Shown here one piece after another: positions 31,872 to 40,404 of a stretch of DNA of 64,000 bases. Source of the stretch: DASRIA01 sp963816975 (lineage in GTDB: Bacteria > Actinomycetota > Thermoleophilia > Solirubrobacterales > JBBDJG01); contig CAWFMD010000006.1 of assembly GCA_963816975.1 (NCBI GenBank), positions 1,550,001 through 1,614,000 of the forward strand, written 5' to 3'. The notes under the pieces were generated by a model. It was given only the letters and a program-made list of their open reading frames with translations, had not been told where the DNA came from and ran no database searches. The position numbers and the translations under genes are program-made. The first letter of the stretch is position 1. Each line of letters begins with the position of its first letter.

Positions 31872-32234
31872 CTACGCGGCCGGCGGGCCGCCTTCGAGCT
31901 CGAGGTCGAGCTCGCGCAGCTGCTCGCGCATGCCGCCGCAGACCTCCTCGCAGAGGTTGAAGACGCTGCGGTCGATGATCTCGTAGCGGATGGTCCCGCC
32001 GTGCTCGACCTGGCCCACCAGGCCGGCCTGCACGAGTACTCCGAGCTGCCGGGAGACGTCGGTGCGCGCCGTGTCGGTGGCCGCGGCCAGCTCGTCCGCG
32101 GTGGGCGTCTCGTCGTGCAGACGGTCCAGCAGCTTGAGGTTCAGCGGCTCGCTCAGCAGCCGAAACCGGTAGGCGATCAGGTCGATCAGCCGGTCGGGGA
32201 TGGGGTGGGGGACCTGGGGTGCGCCGCTGTTCAT
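31872..32234 (-). CDS. ArsR-family HTH regulator
   Basis: 120 residues. Winged-helix core: AYRFRLLSEPLNLKLLDRLHDETPTADELAAATDTARTDVSRQLGVLVQAGLVGQVEHGG. A C-terminal FNLCEEVCGG pair of Cys five apart could bind a metal or sense thiols, but the classic ELCVCDL motif is absent. Its upstream gap (32235-32451) has no recognisable gene except a possible 23-codon frame. Target unknown. Confidence 0.82.
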   Translation of the reverse strand: MNSGAPQVPHPIPDRLIDLIAYRFRLLSEPLNLKLLDRLHDETPTADELAAATDTARTDVSRQLGVLVQAGLVGQVEHGGTIRYEIIDRSVFNLCEEVCGGMREQLRELDLELEGGPPAA

Positions 32235-32451
32235 CAGCCACTGACTTTAACGCCGCTTCCCGTGACTTGACGCACGCCGGCCTCGCGGGCCTTGATCGTC
32301 GCCCGAATTCATGTGACGCCGCCGAACCGGCTCGGCCTTCGGGCACAATTCCGGCGTGGCGCTCGACACGCCGAGACCCGATGATCCGCACGGCTACCGG
32401 CGCTTGCGGGAAGCGGTGAGTTTCTGAGCGGCGCTGCGCTGCGCCGGGCGT

Positions 32452-33393
32452 CTAACCCTGGCGCGGGACCGACGCGGCGTCCAGCATCCGGCGCGGGGAG
32501 GGCCGCGCGATCAGGCCGCCCCAGTCGGAGTCGTCGATGTGCGCGGGCTGCGTGGTCTCGAGAAAGTCGCGCAGCACGTCGGCCAGTCCGTCCGGGTCCT
32601 CGAGGTTGGGGAAGTGGGCGGCGCGCGGCAGGGTCTCGAAGCGGCTGCCGGGCACGGCCTCGTGCATCTCGCGCCCGTGCGCGAGCGGAATCGTGTTGTC
32701 GCGCTCGCCCCACACGATCAGCGTCGGCATCGAGTTCAGCAGGTACAGGCGGTCACGCGCGCTGACGCGCTGGCCGCGCACGTCGATCACCGCCCGCAGG
32801 GTCTCGAGAAAGGCGCGGCGCGCGGGCGGCTTCTGCAGCGGTTGGAGCGCCCGCGCGATCGCGCGCAGGTAGACGGCCTGGCGCGCGCCGCGCCGCTGCA
32901 GCCGCGCGGCGGCGCCCTCCAGGCCGGCCAGCACGCGCGGGTGGGCGGCGAGCGAGACCATCGCCGACGCGCCGGGCAGCGCGGCGCTGCGCAGCAGCGG
33001 GCTGACGTCGCGCCCGAGGCCCCCGCTCGACACGAGCGCGAGGCGCTCGGTGCGCTGCGGGAACTGGTAGAAGAACTGCATCGCGACCCCGCCGCCCAGG
33101 GAGTGGCCGACGATCGTCGCGCGCTCCACTCCGATCGCGGTCAGCAGGTCCCGGATGCTGGCGGCGTGGGCGCCCAGCGAGTAGTCGCCGCGCGGGGTGG
33201 CCGAGTCGCCGTGGCCGATCAGGTCCGGGGCGATCACCGTGTAGGAGTCGGCGAGGCGCAGCGCGACCCGCTCCCAGTGGCGCGAGGAGTTGACCATCCC
33301 GTGGATCAGGACCACAGGCGGGCCGCTGCCGGCGATCCGGTAGATCACGCGGTGGCCGTGCAGCTCGATCTGCCAGGCGGCGAACTCCGTCAC
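32452..33393 (-). CDS. alpha/beta-fold hydrolase
   Basis: 313 residues. VVLIHGMVNSSRHW, VIAPDLIGHGDSATP, IVGHSLGGGVAM (nucleophile Ser), LIVWGERDNTIP and RAAHFPNLEDP (His) give a full Ser-Asp-His triad in an epoxide hydrolase/haloperoxidase-like fold. It runs convergent to the acyl-CoA dehydrogenase region on the other side and divergent from it with only 33 bases between starts. Substrate unknown. Confidence 0.85.
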   Translation of the reverse strand: MTEFAAWQIELHGHRVIYRIAGSGPPVVLIHGMVNSSRHWERVALRLADSYTVIAPDLIGHGDSATPRGDYSLGAHAASIRDLLTAIGVERATIVGHSLGGGVAMQFFYQFPQRTERLALVSSGGLGRDVSPLLRSAALPGASAMVSLAAHPRVLAGLEGAAARLQRRGARQAVYLRAIARALQPLQKPPARRAFLETLRAVIDVRGQRVSARDRLYLLNSMPTLIVWGERDNTIPLAHGREMHEAVPGSRFETLPRAAHFPNLEDPDGLADVLRDFLETTQPAHIDDSDWGGLIARPSPRRMLDAASVPRQG

Positions 33394-33425
33394 GGCCGCG
33401 CACCTTAGCCGTTAACCTCACGGGC

Positions 33426-35201
33426 ATGGCGAGCGTCGAGCAACGGCCGTCGGCCGTCGTGCCGCGCGCGGGCGGCGAGCAGGCCGGCCGGCTCCTCCTC
33501 AACCCCCGTTCCTACGGCGCCGAGGAGTTCGACGAGGCCACCCGGCGCGCGCTGCTGGCGACGATCGAGTTCTTCGAGTCGCGCGGCAAGGTGGCGCTCA
33601 AGGAGCAGGATCACGAGCGCACGTGGTACGCCGACTTCCTGGAGTTCGTGAAGCGCGAGCGCATCTTCGCGACGCTCCTGACGCCCGTGGCCGAGGCCGG
33701 TGATGACCCGGACAAGCGCTGGGACACCGCACGCATCTCCGCGTTCAGCGAGATCACGGGGTTCTATGGGCTGGCGTACTGGTACACGTGGCAGGTCACG
33801 ATCCTCGGCCTCGGACCGATCTGGCAGAGCGAGAATGCGAGCGCGCGCCGGCGCGCAGCCGAGTTGCTCGAGGATGGCGCGATCTTCGCGTTCGGGCTCT
33901 CCGAAAAGGAGCACGGCGCGGACATCTATTCCACCGACATGGTGCTCACCCCGGCGGGTGAGGGCGCGTTCACCGCGAGCGGCAGCAAGTACTACATCGG
34001 CAACGGGAACCTCGCCGGCATGGTGTCCGTCTTCGGCCGCCGCGCCGACGTCGAGGGCCCCGACGGCTATGTCTTCTTCGCGGCCGACAGCGGGCACCCG
34101 CGCTACCGGCTGGTCAAGAACGTCGTCAACTCGCAGAACTTCGTGAGCGAGTTCCGGCTGGAGGAGTACCCGGTCAGGGAGGAGGACGTCCTCCACACGG
34201 GCAAGGCGGCGTTCCACGCCGCGCTGAACACGGTCAACGTCGGCAAGTTCAACCTAGGGTTCGCGTCGATCGGCATCTGCGAGCACGCCTTCTACGAGGC
34301 GATCACGCATGCCGACGGCCGCATCCTCTACGGGCACAAGGTGACGGAGTTCCCGCACGTGCGCCAGCTGCTGACCGACGCCTACACGCGGCTCGTGGCG
34401 ATGAAGCTGTTCGGCGATCGCGCGGTCGACTACTTCCGCAGCGCGGGGCCGGACGACCGCCGCTACCTGCTGTTCAACCCGATCACGAAGATGAAGGTGA
34501 CGACCGAGGGCGAGAAGGTGATCGACGACCTGTGGGACGTGATCGCCGCCAAGGGATTCGAGCGGGACACGTTCTTCGAGATGGCCGCGCGCGACATTCG
34601 CGGCCTGCCCAAGCTCGAGGGCACGGTGCACGTGAACATGGCCCTGGTGCTGAAGTTCATGGCCAACTACCTGTTCAACCCGGCCGAGTACCCCCCGGTG
34701 CCGCGGCGCCGCGACGCGGCCGACGACGACTTCCTGTTCCGCCAGGGGCCGGCCCGCGGCCTCGGGAAGGTCCAGTTCCAGGACTGGCGGGCGGCGTACG
34801 CGCAGTTCGCCGACGTGCCCAACGTGGCCCGCTTCATGGAGCAGGCCGAGGGGCTCGCGACGTTGCTGGGCACCGCGCCCCCGTCGGAGCAGCAGCAGAC
34901 CGAGCTGGGCTTCCTGCTCACGCTGGGCGAGCTGTTCACGCTCGTGCCGTACGGGCAGCTGATCCTCGAGCAGGCCGCGCTGACGGGGGTGGACGCGGAC
35001 ACGGTCGACTCGATCTTCGACGTGCTGGTGCGGGACTTCTCGGGCTACGCCGTCACGCTGCACGGCCACTCGTCATCGACCGCGGCCCAGCAGTCGTGGG
35101 CGCTCGATCACGTGCGCAAGCCGGCCGGCGACGCCGATCGCTTCGCGCGCGTTTGGAGCGCGGTCGAGCGGCACGCGGGCGCCTACGAGATGCGCCCCTG
35201 A
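33426..35201 (+). CDS. acyl-CoA dehydrogenase, long form
   Basis: 591 residues, about 200 longer than the classical enzymes. The FAD-binding FGLSEKEHGADIYSTDMVLTP and KYYIGNGNLAGMVSVFGR regions and KVTEFPHVRQLLTDAYTRL are those of acyl-CoA dehydrogenases, with extra N- and C-terminal segments. Such long forms occur in actinobacterial acyl-CoA and sterol side-chain pathways and sometimes lack the classical catalytic Glu; this was not verified. It stands alone. The stop TGA directly abuts the stop of dipZ (TGATCA). Confidence 0.85.
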   Translation: MASVEQRPSAVVPRAGGEQAGRLLLNPRSYGAEEFDEATRRALLATIEFFESRGKVALKEQDHERTWYADFLEFVKRERIFATLLTPVAEAGDDPDKRWDTARISAFSEITGFYGLAYWYTWQVTILGLGPIWQSENASARRRAAELLEDGAIFAFGLSEKEHGADIYSTDMVLTPAGEGAFTASGSKYYIGNGNLAGMVSVFGRRADVEGPDGYVFFAADSGHPRYRLVKNVVNSQNFVSEFRLEEYPVREEDVLHTGKAAFHAALNTVNVGKFNLGFASIGICEHAFYEAITHADGRILYGHKVTEFPHVRQLLTDAYTRLVAMKLFGDRAVDYFRSAGPDDRRYLLFNPITKMKVTTEGEKVIDDLWDVIAAKGFERDTFFEMAARDIRGLPKLEGTVHVNMALVLKFMANYLFNPAEYPPVPRRRDAADDDFLFRQGPARGLGKVQFQDWRAAYAQFADVPNVARFMEQAEGLATLLGTAPPSEQQQTELGFLLTLGELFTLVPYGQLILEQAALTGVDADTVDSIFDVLVRDFSGYAVTLHGHSSSTAAQQSWALDHVRKPAGDADRFARVWSAVERHAGAYEMRP

Positions 35202-36941
35202 TCAGCCGAACGTGAACGCGTAGCCGGTCACGCCGGCGTCGAAGCGCAGCGTCAGCAGCCGGCGCTGCACCCGCGGCAGCGAGACCAGCCGGTACAGCCG
35301 CTGGCCTCGCACCCTCAGCACGCCGGCGTGCACGTCGGGTCCGGCCAGCGAGGCGGGGATCGGCCGGCCGTCAAGCTCCACGCGCACGCGGCGCGGCGCG
35401 CCGCCGCGCGTGCCGAGCACGAGGAACACGCGCCGCGCGCCGAAGCGCGCGCTCAGGGAGGCCCCGCTGCGGGCGGTGGCGGACTCCGCCGCGACGGTCC
35501 ACCGGCCCCGCAGCGCAAAATGGTCGACCGGCAGCGATCCGGCCCCGGGGTAGGTGCGCGTGCCCGCCGTGAGGCCATCCGGCAGGAAGCGCTCGGCCCG
35601 CAGGTGCCCGAGGTAGGTCTCGGGGGTGGAGACGTCGCGCGACGGGGTCTCACCGGCGGCCCGCGTGCGCGCGCCCAGCCGCTGCGTGCCCGCCTCGGCC
35701 AGCAGGGACCGGATCGCAGCCTCGGTCTCCGCGTACATGCCTTCGCCGAAGTGCGCGTACCGGACGCGGCCGCGTGCGTCGATCAGGTACTTGGCGGGCC
35801 AGTACTGGTTGCCCCACGCCTCCCATGTGCCGAACTCGTTGTCCTGCGCGACCGGGTAGCCCAGGTCGTTCTGCGCGATCGCGCGCTGCACGTTGCCGGC
35901 GTCCTTTTCGAAGTCGAACTCGGGCGTGTGCACACCCACGATCGTCAGCCCGCGGCGCGCATAGCGCCGGTCCCAGGCGCGCAGGTGGGGGAGGGTGCGG
36001 ATGCAGTTGATGCACGTGTAGGTCCAGAAGTCGATCAGCACGACGCGGCCGCGCAGGCCCGCGATCGTGAGCGGGCGCCCGCCGCTGTTGAACCACTGCT
36101 GGTTGTTCGTGAACTCGGGCGCTTCGCCCAGCACCGGCAGCGCGGACTTCGTCGCCTCGCGCCGGTCCTGGGCGGGCGCGGAGTGAAAGCGCGGGTCGCC
36201 GCGCAGGTCAGCCAGCCGATTCGCAACGGCGTCGGATCCCTCGATCGCCTCCGTGGGATTCACGATGAAGTCCGGGAAGCGGTCGGCCAGCGCGGTCTGG
36301 AAGCGCACATCGAGGTCCGCGGACATGGCGAGCGCGGTGACGATCATCACTGCCCCCAGCGCGCGCTGCACCACGGGTCCGCGGCCGGCCGACCTGATCC
36401 GGTCGATCGTGCGGCGCCCGCCCAGCGCGATCGCCAGCAGCACCGCCGCCGAGCCCGCGCTGTAGGCGAGCGCGATCCCCAGGATCTCCAGGGAGCTGCC
36501 CATCGTCGCGCTGACGGAGACCACCGCCGCCAGGATCGGCCCCGCGCACGGTGCGTACAGGAAGCCGAGCGCCCCGCCCACCGCGACCCCCGACCAGAAC
36601 CCGTCGCCGCGCGTGCGCGGCCCGAACCGGGCCAGCCGGTACAGCGGCGCCTCCACGCGCTGCGCGAGCCGCGGCCACAGCATCATCACTCCGAATCCGA
36701 TCAGCACCACGATCGCGAAGGAGCGCGCCGTGCCGTCGGCGACACCCACGCCGTCGATCACCGACGCGAGTCCCGCGATCGTGACCGTGAACGTCAGCAT
36801 CAGGCCCAGCGCGATTCCGACCGGACGCCGGCGCCCGCCGGCGGCGCTCGCCGACAGCAGCGCGGGCAGCACGGGCAGCACGCACGGGCTGACGGCGGTT
36901 CCCGCGCCGGCGAGCAGGGCAAAGCCCATCAAGACGACCAT
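35202..36941 (-). CDS. dipZ: DipZ-like CcdA-thioredoxin fusion
   Basis: 579 residues from the ATG of MVVLMGFALLAG; an in-frame upstream ATG would add nine residues. Residues 1-240 are a CcdA/DsbD membrane domain with paired Cys in SPCVLPVLPALL and YAPCAGPIL. The middle is a TlpA-type thioredoxin with FWTYTCINCIRTLPHLRAW. The C-terminal 150 residues are the beta-rich DipZ domain. The whole architecture is that of mycobacterial DipZ, which passes electrons from the cytoplasm to periplasmic disulfides. It stops exactly against the acyl-CoA dehydrogenase. Confidence 0.88.
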   Translation of the reverse strand: MVVLMGFALLAGAGTAVSPCVLPVLPALLSASAAGGRRRPVGIALGLMLTFTVTIAGLASVIDGVGVADGTARSFAIVVLIGFGVMMLWPRLAQRVEAPLYRLARFGPRTRGDGFWSGVAVGGALGFLYAPCAGPILAAVVSVSATMGSSLEILGIALAYSAGSAAVLLAIALGGRRTIDRIRSAGRGPVVQRALGAVMIVTALAMSADLDVRFQTALADRFPDFIVNPTEAIEGSDAVANRLADLRGDPRFHSAPAQDRREATKSALPVLGEAPEFTNNQQWFNSGGRPLTIAGLRGRVVLIDFWTYTCINCIRTLPHLRAWDRRYARRGLTIVGVHTPEFDFEKDAGNVQRAIAQNDLGYPVAQDNEFGTWEAWGNQYWPAKYLIDARGRVRYAHFGEGMYAETEAAIRSLLAEAGTQRLGARTRAAGETPSRDVSTPETYLGHLRAERFLPDGLTAGTRTYPGAGSLPVDHFALRGRWTVAAESATARSGASLSARFGARRVFLVLGTRGGAPRRVRVELDGRPIPASLAGPDVHAGVLRVRGQRLYRLVSLPRVQRRLLTLRFDAGVTGYAFTFG

Positions 36942-36989
36942 GTGTCGATTATCGTCGGCCGGGCACACCCCTCGTTACGGTTCAAGGCG

Positions 36990-37454
36990 ATGGCAGACGA
37001 CAACCTCGAACTCGTGAAGTCGCTCCAGCCGGCCGGCGTCGACCTGGCCGAGATGTTCGCGCCCGGCGCCCCGGCGGGATATGCGCCCGACCTCTCGCGC
37101 TTTGCCGAGGACTTCCTGGTGGAGTTCGTGTCGAGCGTGCCGGGCGCCGCGCGTCCCAGCTACCGGGGCCTGGCGGGCTTTGCGGAGGGCTGGCGCGACT
37201 GGCTCGAGCCATATGCGAGCTACCGGATCGACACGGAAGAGTTCATCGCCGCCGGCGACGACGTCGTGGTGCTGATCCGGGTCGTGGCCAGGACGGCGCG
37301 CGACGGGGTCGCGCTCGACCACGAGCCCGCGGTGGTATGGAGCATCGCCGGCGGCCGCGTGATCGGAGTGCGCATGTACCTCGATCGCGAGGACGCGCTG
37401 CGCGAGGCGGGGTCAGCCGCCCCGGCTCCGCCCGCCGAGGAGCCGAGGCGCTAG
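36990..37454 (+). CDS. SnoaL/NTF2-like protein
   Basis: 154 residues. DLSRFAEDFLVEFVSSVPGAARPSYRGLAGFAEGWRDWL, YRIDTEEFIAAGDDVVVLIRVVARTARDG and WSIAGGRVIGVRMYLDREDALREAG give the complete SnoaL-like fold, including the RxxxYLDREDAL end of the NTF2/ketosteroid-isomerase-like group. Divergent from dipZ with 48 bases between the starts. Fourth of five SnoaL-like genes or domains in the window. Confidence 0.72.
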   Translation: MADDNLELVKSLQPAGVDLAEMFAPGAPAGYAPDLSRFAEDFLVEFVSSVPGAARPSYRGLAGFAEGWRDWLEPYASYRIDTEEFIAAGDDVVVLIRVVARTARDGVALDHEPAVVWSIAGGRVIGVRMYLDREDALREAGSAAPAPPAEEPRR

Positions 37455-37482
37455 ATTCCTGGGAGGGCCAAGTGCCCTCGTG

Positions 37483-37555
37483 GTGGGCGTAGCTCAGCTG
37501 GTAGAGCTCCTGGTTGTGGTCCAGGCGGTCGCGGGTTCGAGTCCCGTCGCTCACC
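37483..37555 (+). tRNA. tRNA-His(GTG)
   Basis: The extra 5' G(-1) characteristic of tRNA-His is encoded, followed by acceptor GTGGGCG pairing with CGCTCAC (one G-T pair) and discriminator C. Anticodon stem CCTGG/CCAGG with loop TTGTGGT (anticodon GTG), T-arm GCGGGTTCGAGTCCCGT. No encoded CCA. Confidence 0.93.
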
Positions 37556-37629
37556 CCTCGGAGATGCCTGGCTGCCCGCCCTGCCGGCGGCACCGGGCCC
37601 GCTGTTCAACCAAATAGGGGAGGGCGTAT

Positions 37630-38454
37630 ATGTCGTCTACCGTTTCGGACGTCGAGCTCAAGGCGCGCCATCGCAAGATGTGGGCGTCGGGGGATTACCC
37701 GGTGATGGTCGAGACGTTCCTGCTGCCGCTGGGGCCGCGGCTCGTGGATGCCTGCGGCATCGGCCCGGGGATGCGTGTGCTCGACGTCGCCGCCGGCACC
37801 GGGAACGCCGCGATCCCGGCCGCGCAGCGCGGGGCGGACCTGACCGCAAGCGACCTCACGCCCGAGCTGCTCGAGGCCGGCCGGCGCACCGCCGAGACCG
37901 AGGGGCTGACGCTGCAATGGGCCGAGGCCGACGCCGAGAACCTGCCGTTCGAGGACGGGTCCTTCGACGTCGTGATGTCGTCGATCGGCGCGATGTTCGC
38001 GCCGCGCCACCAGGATGTCGCGGACGAGCTCGTGCGCGTGTGCCGGCCGGGCGGCACGATCGGGATGCTGAACTGGACGCCCGAGGGCATGATCGGCGCG
38101 CTGTTCCGGACGATGGGGCCGTTCGCCCCGCCCCCTCCGCCGGGCGCGCAGCCACCGCCGCTGTGGGGCGCCGAGGACCACGTGCGCGAGCTGTTCGGCG
38201 ACCGCGTCGAGTTCCGTGGCCTGGAGCGCGACGTGCTCGAAATCACGGCCTTCGAGCACCCGCAGGACTACGGCGAGCACTTCAAGGACCACTACGGGCC
38301 CACGATCGCCGCCCGGGCGAACGCCCGCAACACGGGCCGCGAGGCGGAGTTCGAGGAGGCGCTGAGCAAGTTCTGCGACGAGTGGAACCGCGGCACGCCC
38401 GACCGCGCCCGGTTCGAGCACGAGTACCTGCTGGTGGTGGCCACCCGGGCGTGA
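37630..38454 (+). CDS. class I SAM-dependent methyltransferase
   Basis: 274 residues. Motif I VLDVAAGTGNAAIPAAQRGADLTASDLTPELLEAGR, motif II LPFEDGSFDVVMSSIGAMFAP and VCRPGGTIGMLNWTPEG are typical of the UbiE/MenG-like family of methyltransferases. The C-terminus is Pro-rich after residue about 165. The target, small molecule or lipid quinone, cannot be told. Followed by an overlapping GTG and, more likely, an ATG-started hypothetical gene. Confidence 0.86.
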   Translation: MSSTVSDVELKARHRKMWASGDYPVMVETFLLPLGPRLVDACGIGPGMRVLDVAAGTGNAAIPAAQRGADLTASDLTPELLEAGRRTAETEGLTLQWAEADAENLPFEDGSFDVVMSSIGAMFAPRHQDVADELVRVCRPGGTIGMLNWTPEGMIGALFRTMGPFAPPPPPGAQPPPLWGAEDHVRELFGDRVEFRGLERDVLEITAFEHPQDYGEHFKDHYGPTIAARANARNTGREAEFEEALSKFCDEWNRGTPDRARFEHEYLLVVATRA

Positions 38455-38519
38455 GCGGGAAGGCGGCGGCGAAACCGGCGACGGAGACACTGCCGCGCCG
38501 GCCCGCTACCGTGGTGGCC

Positions 38520-38978
38520 ATGGCATACGTCGCCGCAGAGGCGCGACAGCAGCTGGTGGACGATCTCGGCCGTGCCGTGGACGAGCTCGGCACGGCGCTG
38601 GCGTCGCTGGGCGCCGCCTACGAGCAGCTCGACGAGCGCAGCGCCGACCGGCTCGAGGAGCAGCTGTTCCGCCCGGTCCAGGCCGCCTACGCGGCGGCGC
38701 GCCGCACCCACGCCGGGTTCGCCGAGCGCCACGGCCTCCAGGGCCGCACGTTCGGCACGCAGTCCGCGGGCCTGCCGTCGCAGGGGGTGAAGGGCTTTCT
38801 CGACAACGCGGTGGAGGCGGTCACCACGGCCGACGGCGTGATCGCGGAGGTGCAGGACTCGATGATGCCCGTCGAGGTGGGCGACGCCGCGCTGCGCGCC
38901 GGCCTGGCGGAAGTGCGCGAAACGGTTGGCGCCGTGAGCATGCGGGCGCGCGAGTTCGTGCGCACCTTCGGACGCTAG
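38520..38978 (+). CDS. hypothetical helical protein
   Basis: 152 residues from ATG (MAYVAAEARQQLVDDLGRAV). Nearly all-helical composition: VDDLGRAVDELGTALASLGAAYEQLDERSADRLEEQL then further amphipathic helices, suggesting a four-helix bundle. A GTG at 38451 in the same frame overlaps the methyltransferase stop (GTGA) but the encoded leader is Pro/Lys-rich and atypical. No known family; function unknown. Confidence 0.6.
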   Translation: MAYVAAEARQQLVDDLGRAVDELGTALASLGAAYEQLDERSADRLEEQLFRPVQAAYAAARRTHAGFAERHGLQGRTFGTQSAGLPSQGVKGFLDNAVEAVTTADGVIAEVQDSMMPVEVGDAALRAGLAEVRETVGAVSMRAREFVRTFGR

Positions 38979-39081
38979 CTCGCCAGGCGATCCGAGTCGT
39001 CGGCGTCCCGCTTCCGCCGGAACTGCCGTCCGACGGCCCATCTAGCGTCGCTGCGCCAACTTCCACCCAGGAGGAGTGCTG

Positions 39082-39357
39082 ATGAACAAGGCCGAGTTGG
39101 TCGAGCAGGTCGCCCAGAAGTCGGAGCTCAGTCGCCGTGAGGCGGAGAGCGCCGTGGACGCCGCGCTGCGGACCATCGAAGAGCAACTCGCAAGAGGCAC
39201 GGAGATCAACATCACGGGGTTCGGCAAGTTCCACGTGGCTGATCGCGCCGCCCGCCAGGGCCGGAATCCCCAGACGGGGCAGCCGATCCAGATCAAGGCA
39301 TCCCGCGTCCCGCGCTTCAGCGCCGGCGCGAAGCTCAAGCAGGCTGTCGGCCGCTAA
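39082..39357 (+). CDS. hup: HU-family nucleoid protein
   Basis: 91 residues with GGAGGAG 6 bases upstream. KAELVEQVAQKSELSRREAESAVDAALRTIEEQLARG, ITGFGKFHVADRAARQGRNPQTGQPIQIKASRVPRFSAGAKLKQAV is the complete bacterial HU/IHF signature, including the conserved NPxTG arm Pro. It binds and bends DNA. No Lys-rich mycobacterial tail is present. A strong hairpin follows. Confidence 0.93.
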   Translation: MNKAELVEQVAQKSELSRREAESAVDAALRTIEEQLARGTEINITGFGKFHVADRAARQGRNPQTGQPIQIKASRVPRFSAGAKLKQAVGR

Positions 39358-39383
39358 GGACAGCGGCCCGCACGGTTGGGCGA

Positions 39384-39414
39384 GCGGCGGCGCGCGTCAG
39401 TTGCGCGCCGCCGC
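39384..39414 (+). terminator. hairpin after HU gene
   Basis: A perfect 12-bp stem GCGGCGGCGCGC / GCGCGCCGCCGC with 7-base loop GTCAGTT, 27 bases after the HU stop. No T-run. The stem base merges into a 13-bp tandem repeat array. Confidence 0.6.
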
Positions 39415-39458
39415 CACAGCCCGCCGCCACAGCCCGCCGCCACAGCCCGCCGCCACAG
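39407..39458. repeat. four 13-bp tandem repeats
   Basis: Unit CCCGCCGCCACAG at 39420, 39433 and 39446, preceded by a one-mismatch copy at 39407. The array fills the interval between the HU terminator and the stop of the trypsin-like protease gene. A candidate variable-number repeat. Confidence 0.8.
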
Positions 39459-39463
39459 TCTTC

Positions 39464-40288
39464 CTAGAGACCCAGCGCCGCCCCGACCACGTCCGGGGTG
39501 AACGGCTCGGTGCCGGGCTCGAGCTGCACGCTCGAGAACGCGCTGTGGGCGCGCGCGTAGTCCAGTTCGTTGCTGAGGTCCCCGACGCCGTTGGAGCCGG
39601 CGGTCGGCAGGATCTGGAGCGTGCTGAGCACGCCGAACGCCGCTCCCGAGGAGTTCAGGAACCCGCTGCCGGAGTCACCCGGCACGCCGGGCGACGCGGT
39701 GTAGACGGTGCGGCTCCAGCCGTTGCCCTCGGTCGCCACGACCGTGCCCTGCTTGGGGCTGAGCTGCGTGACGCCGCCGCGCAGCGACGAGTTGCCGTAG
39801 GAGTAGACGGTCGACCCGTTCGCGGCCTCGCCCACACCGGTGGGTCCGCCGAAACCGGGCACGGAGGGATTCACGTTCGGGACGTCGGCCGGGTCCACCC
39901 GCACGAGCGCGAAGTCGTTGTACTCGCATGCGTCCGGGTCGGTCTCTCCCCGCCCCTGCATCGTGAGCCACGAGTTGTAGACCATCGTCCCGGGCCTGCC
40001 GGCGCCGTCGATCTCGACCGGGGTGCCGACCGGCAGCGAGCCGCTGTCGCAGCCATTCGTCTCGGTCGCGCCGCCGGTGCCGGAGCAGTGCGCCGCCTGT
40101 CCGAGGTACACCTCGGACCCTTGCGTGAACACGAAGTTCGACGTGCACTGCGCGCCGTCGGTGTAGGTCTGCACGCCGGGGTGGACGGTTGCTTGGCCGG
40201 CGGGCGCCCACGCCGATGCGCCGGCCGGCGCGAACGCCGCCAGGGCGACCAGGAGCAGGACTGCGCCGACTATCGACAGTCGTTTCAT
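39464..40288 (-). CDS. secreted trypsin-like serine protease
   Basis: 274 residues from ATG after GGAAGGAG. Signal peptide with hydrophobic core VGAVLLLVALAAFAPAGASA. Catalytic triad: His67 (AAHC), Asp125 (YNDFALVRVD) and Ser206 (GDSGSGF). Several Cys pairs and a Gly/Asn-rich body indicate an extracellular chymotrypsin-fold protease or inactive relative; the GDSGSG motif supports activity. No prodomain beyond the first 25 residues after the signal. The 117-base gap upstream shows no further gene. Confidence 0.87.
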   Translation of the reverse strand: MKRLSIVGAVLLLVALAAFAPAGASAWAPAGQATVHPGVQTYTDGAQCTSNFVFTQGSEVYLGQAAHCSGTGGATETNGCDSGSLPVGTPVEIDGAGRPGTMVYNSWLTMQGRGETDPDACEYNDFALVRVDPADVPNVNPSVPGFGGPTGVGEAANGSTVYSYGNSSLRGGVTQLSPKQGTVVATEGNGWSRTVYTASPGVPGDSGSGFLNSSGAAFGVLSTLQILPTAGSNGVGDLSNELDYARAHSAFSSVQLEPGTEPFTPDVVGAALGL

Positions 40289-40404
40289 GAATCTCCTTCC
40301 GGATCGCCACTTCCTGCAGCGATCGTCGAGCTGAGCAGAGCTTCGGTCGGTGTTCCCGCCTGACCCGGACGGAAACGTGATTGCTCGCTCTGTGGGTTCC
40401 GGGC

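Noticed and set aside
32356..32427. 23-codon frame from GTG before the alpha/beta hydrolase stop
   Set aside because: Too short and without any motif or ribosome site; may be a gene fragment, but not supportable.
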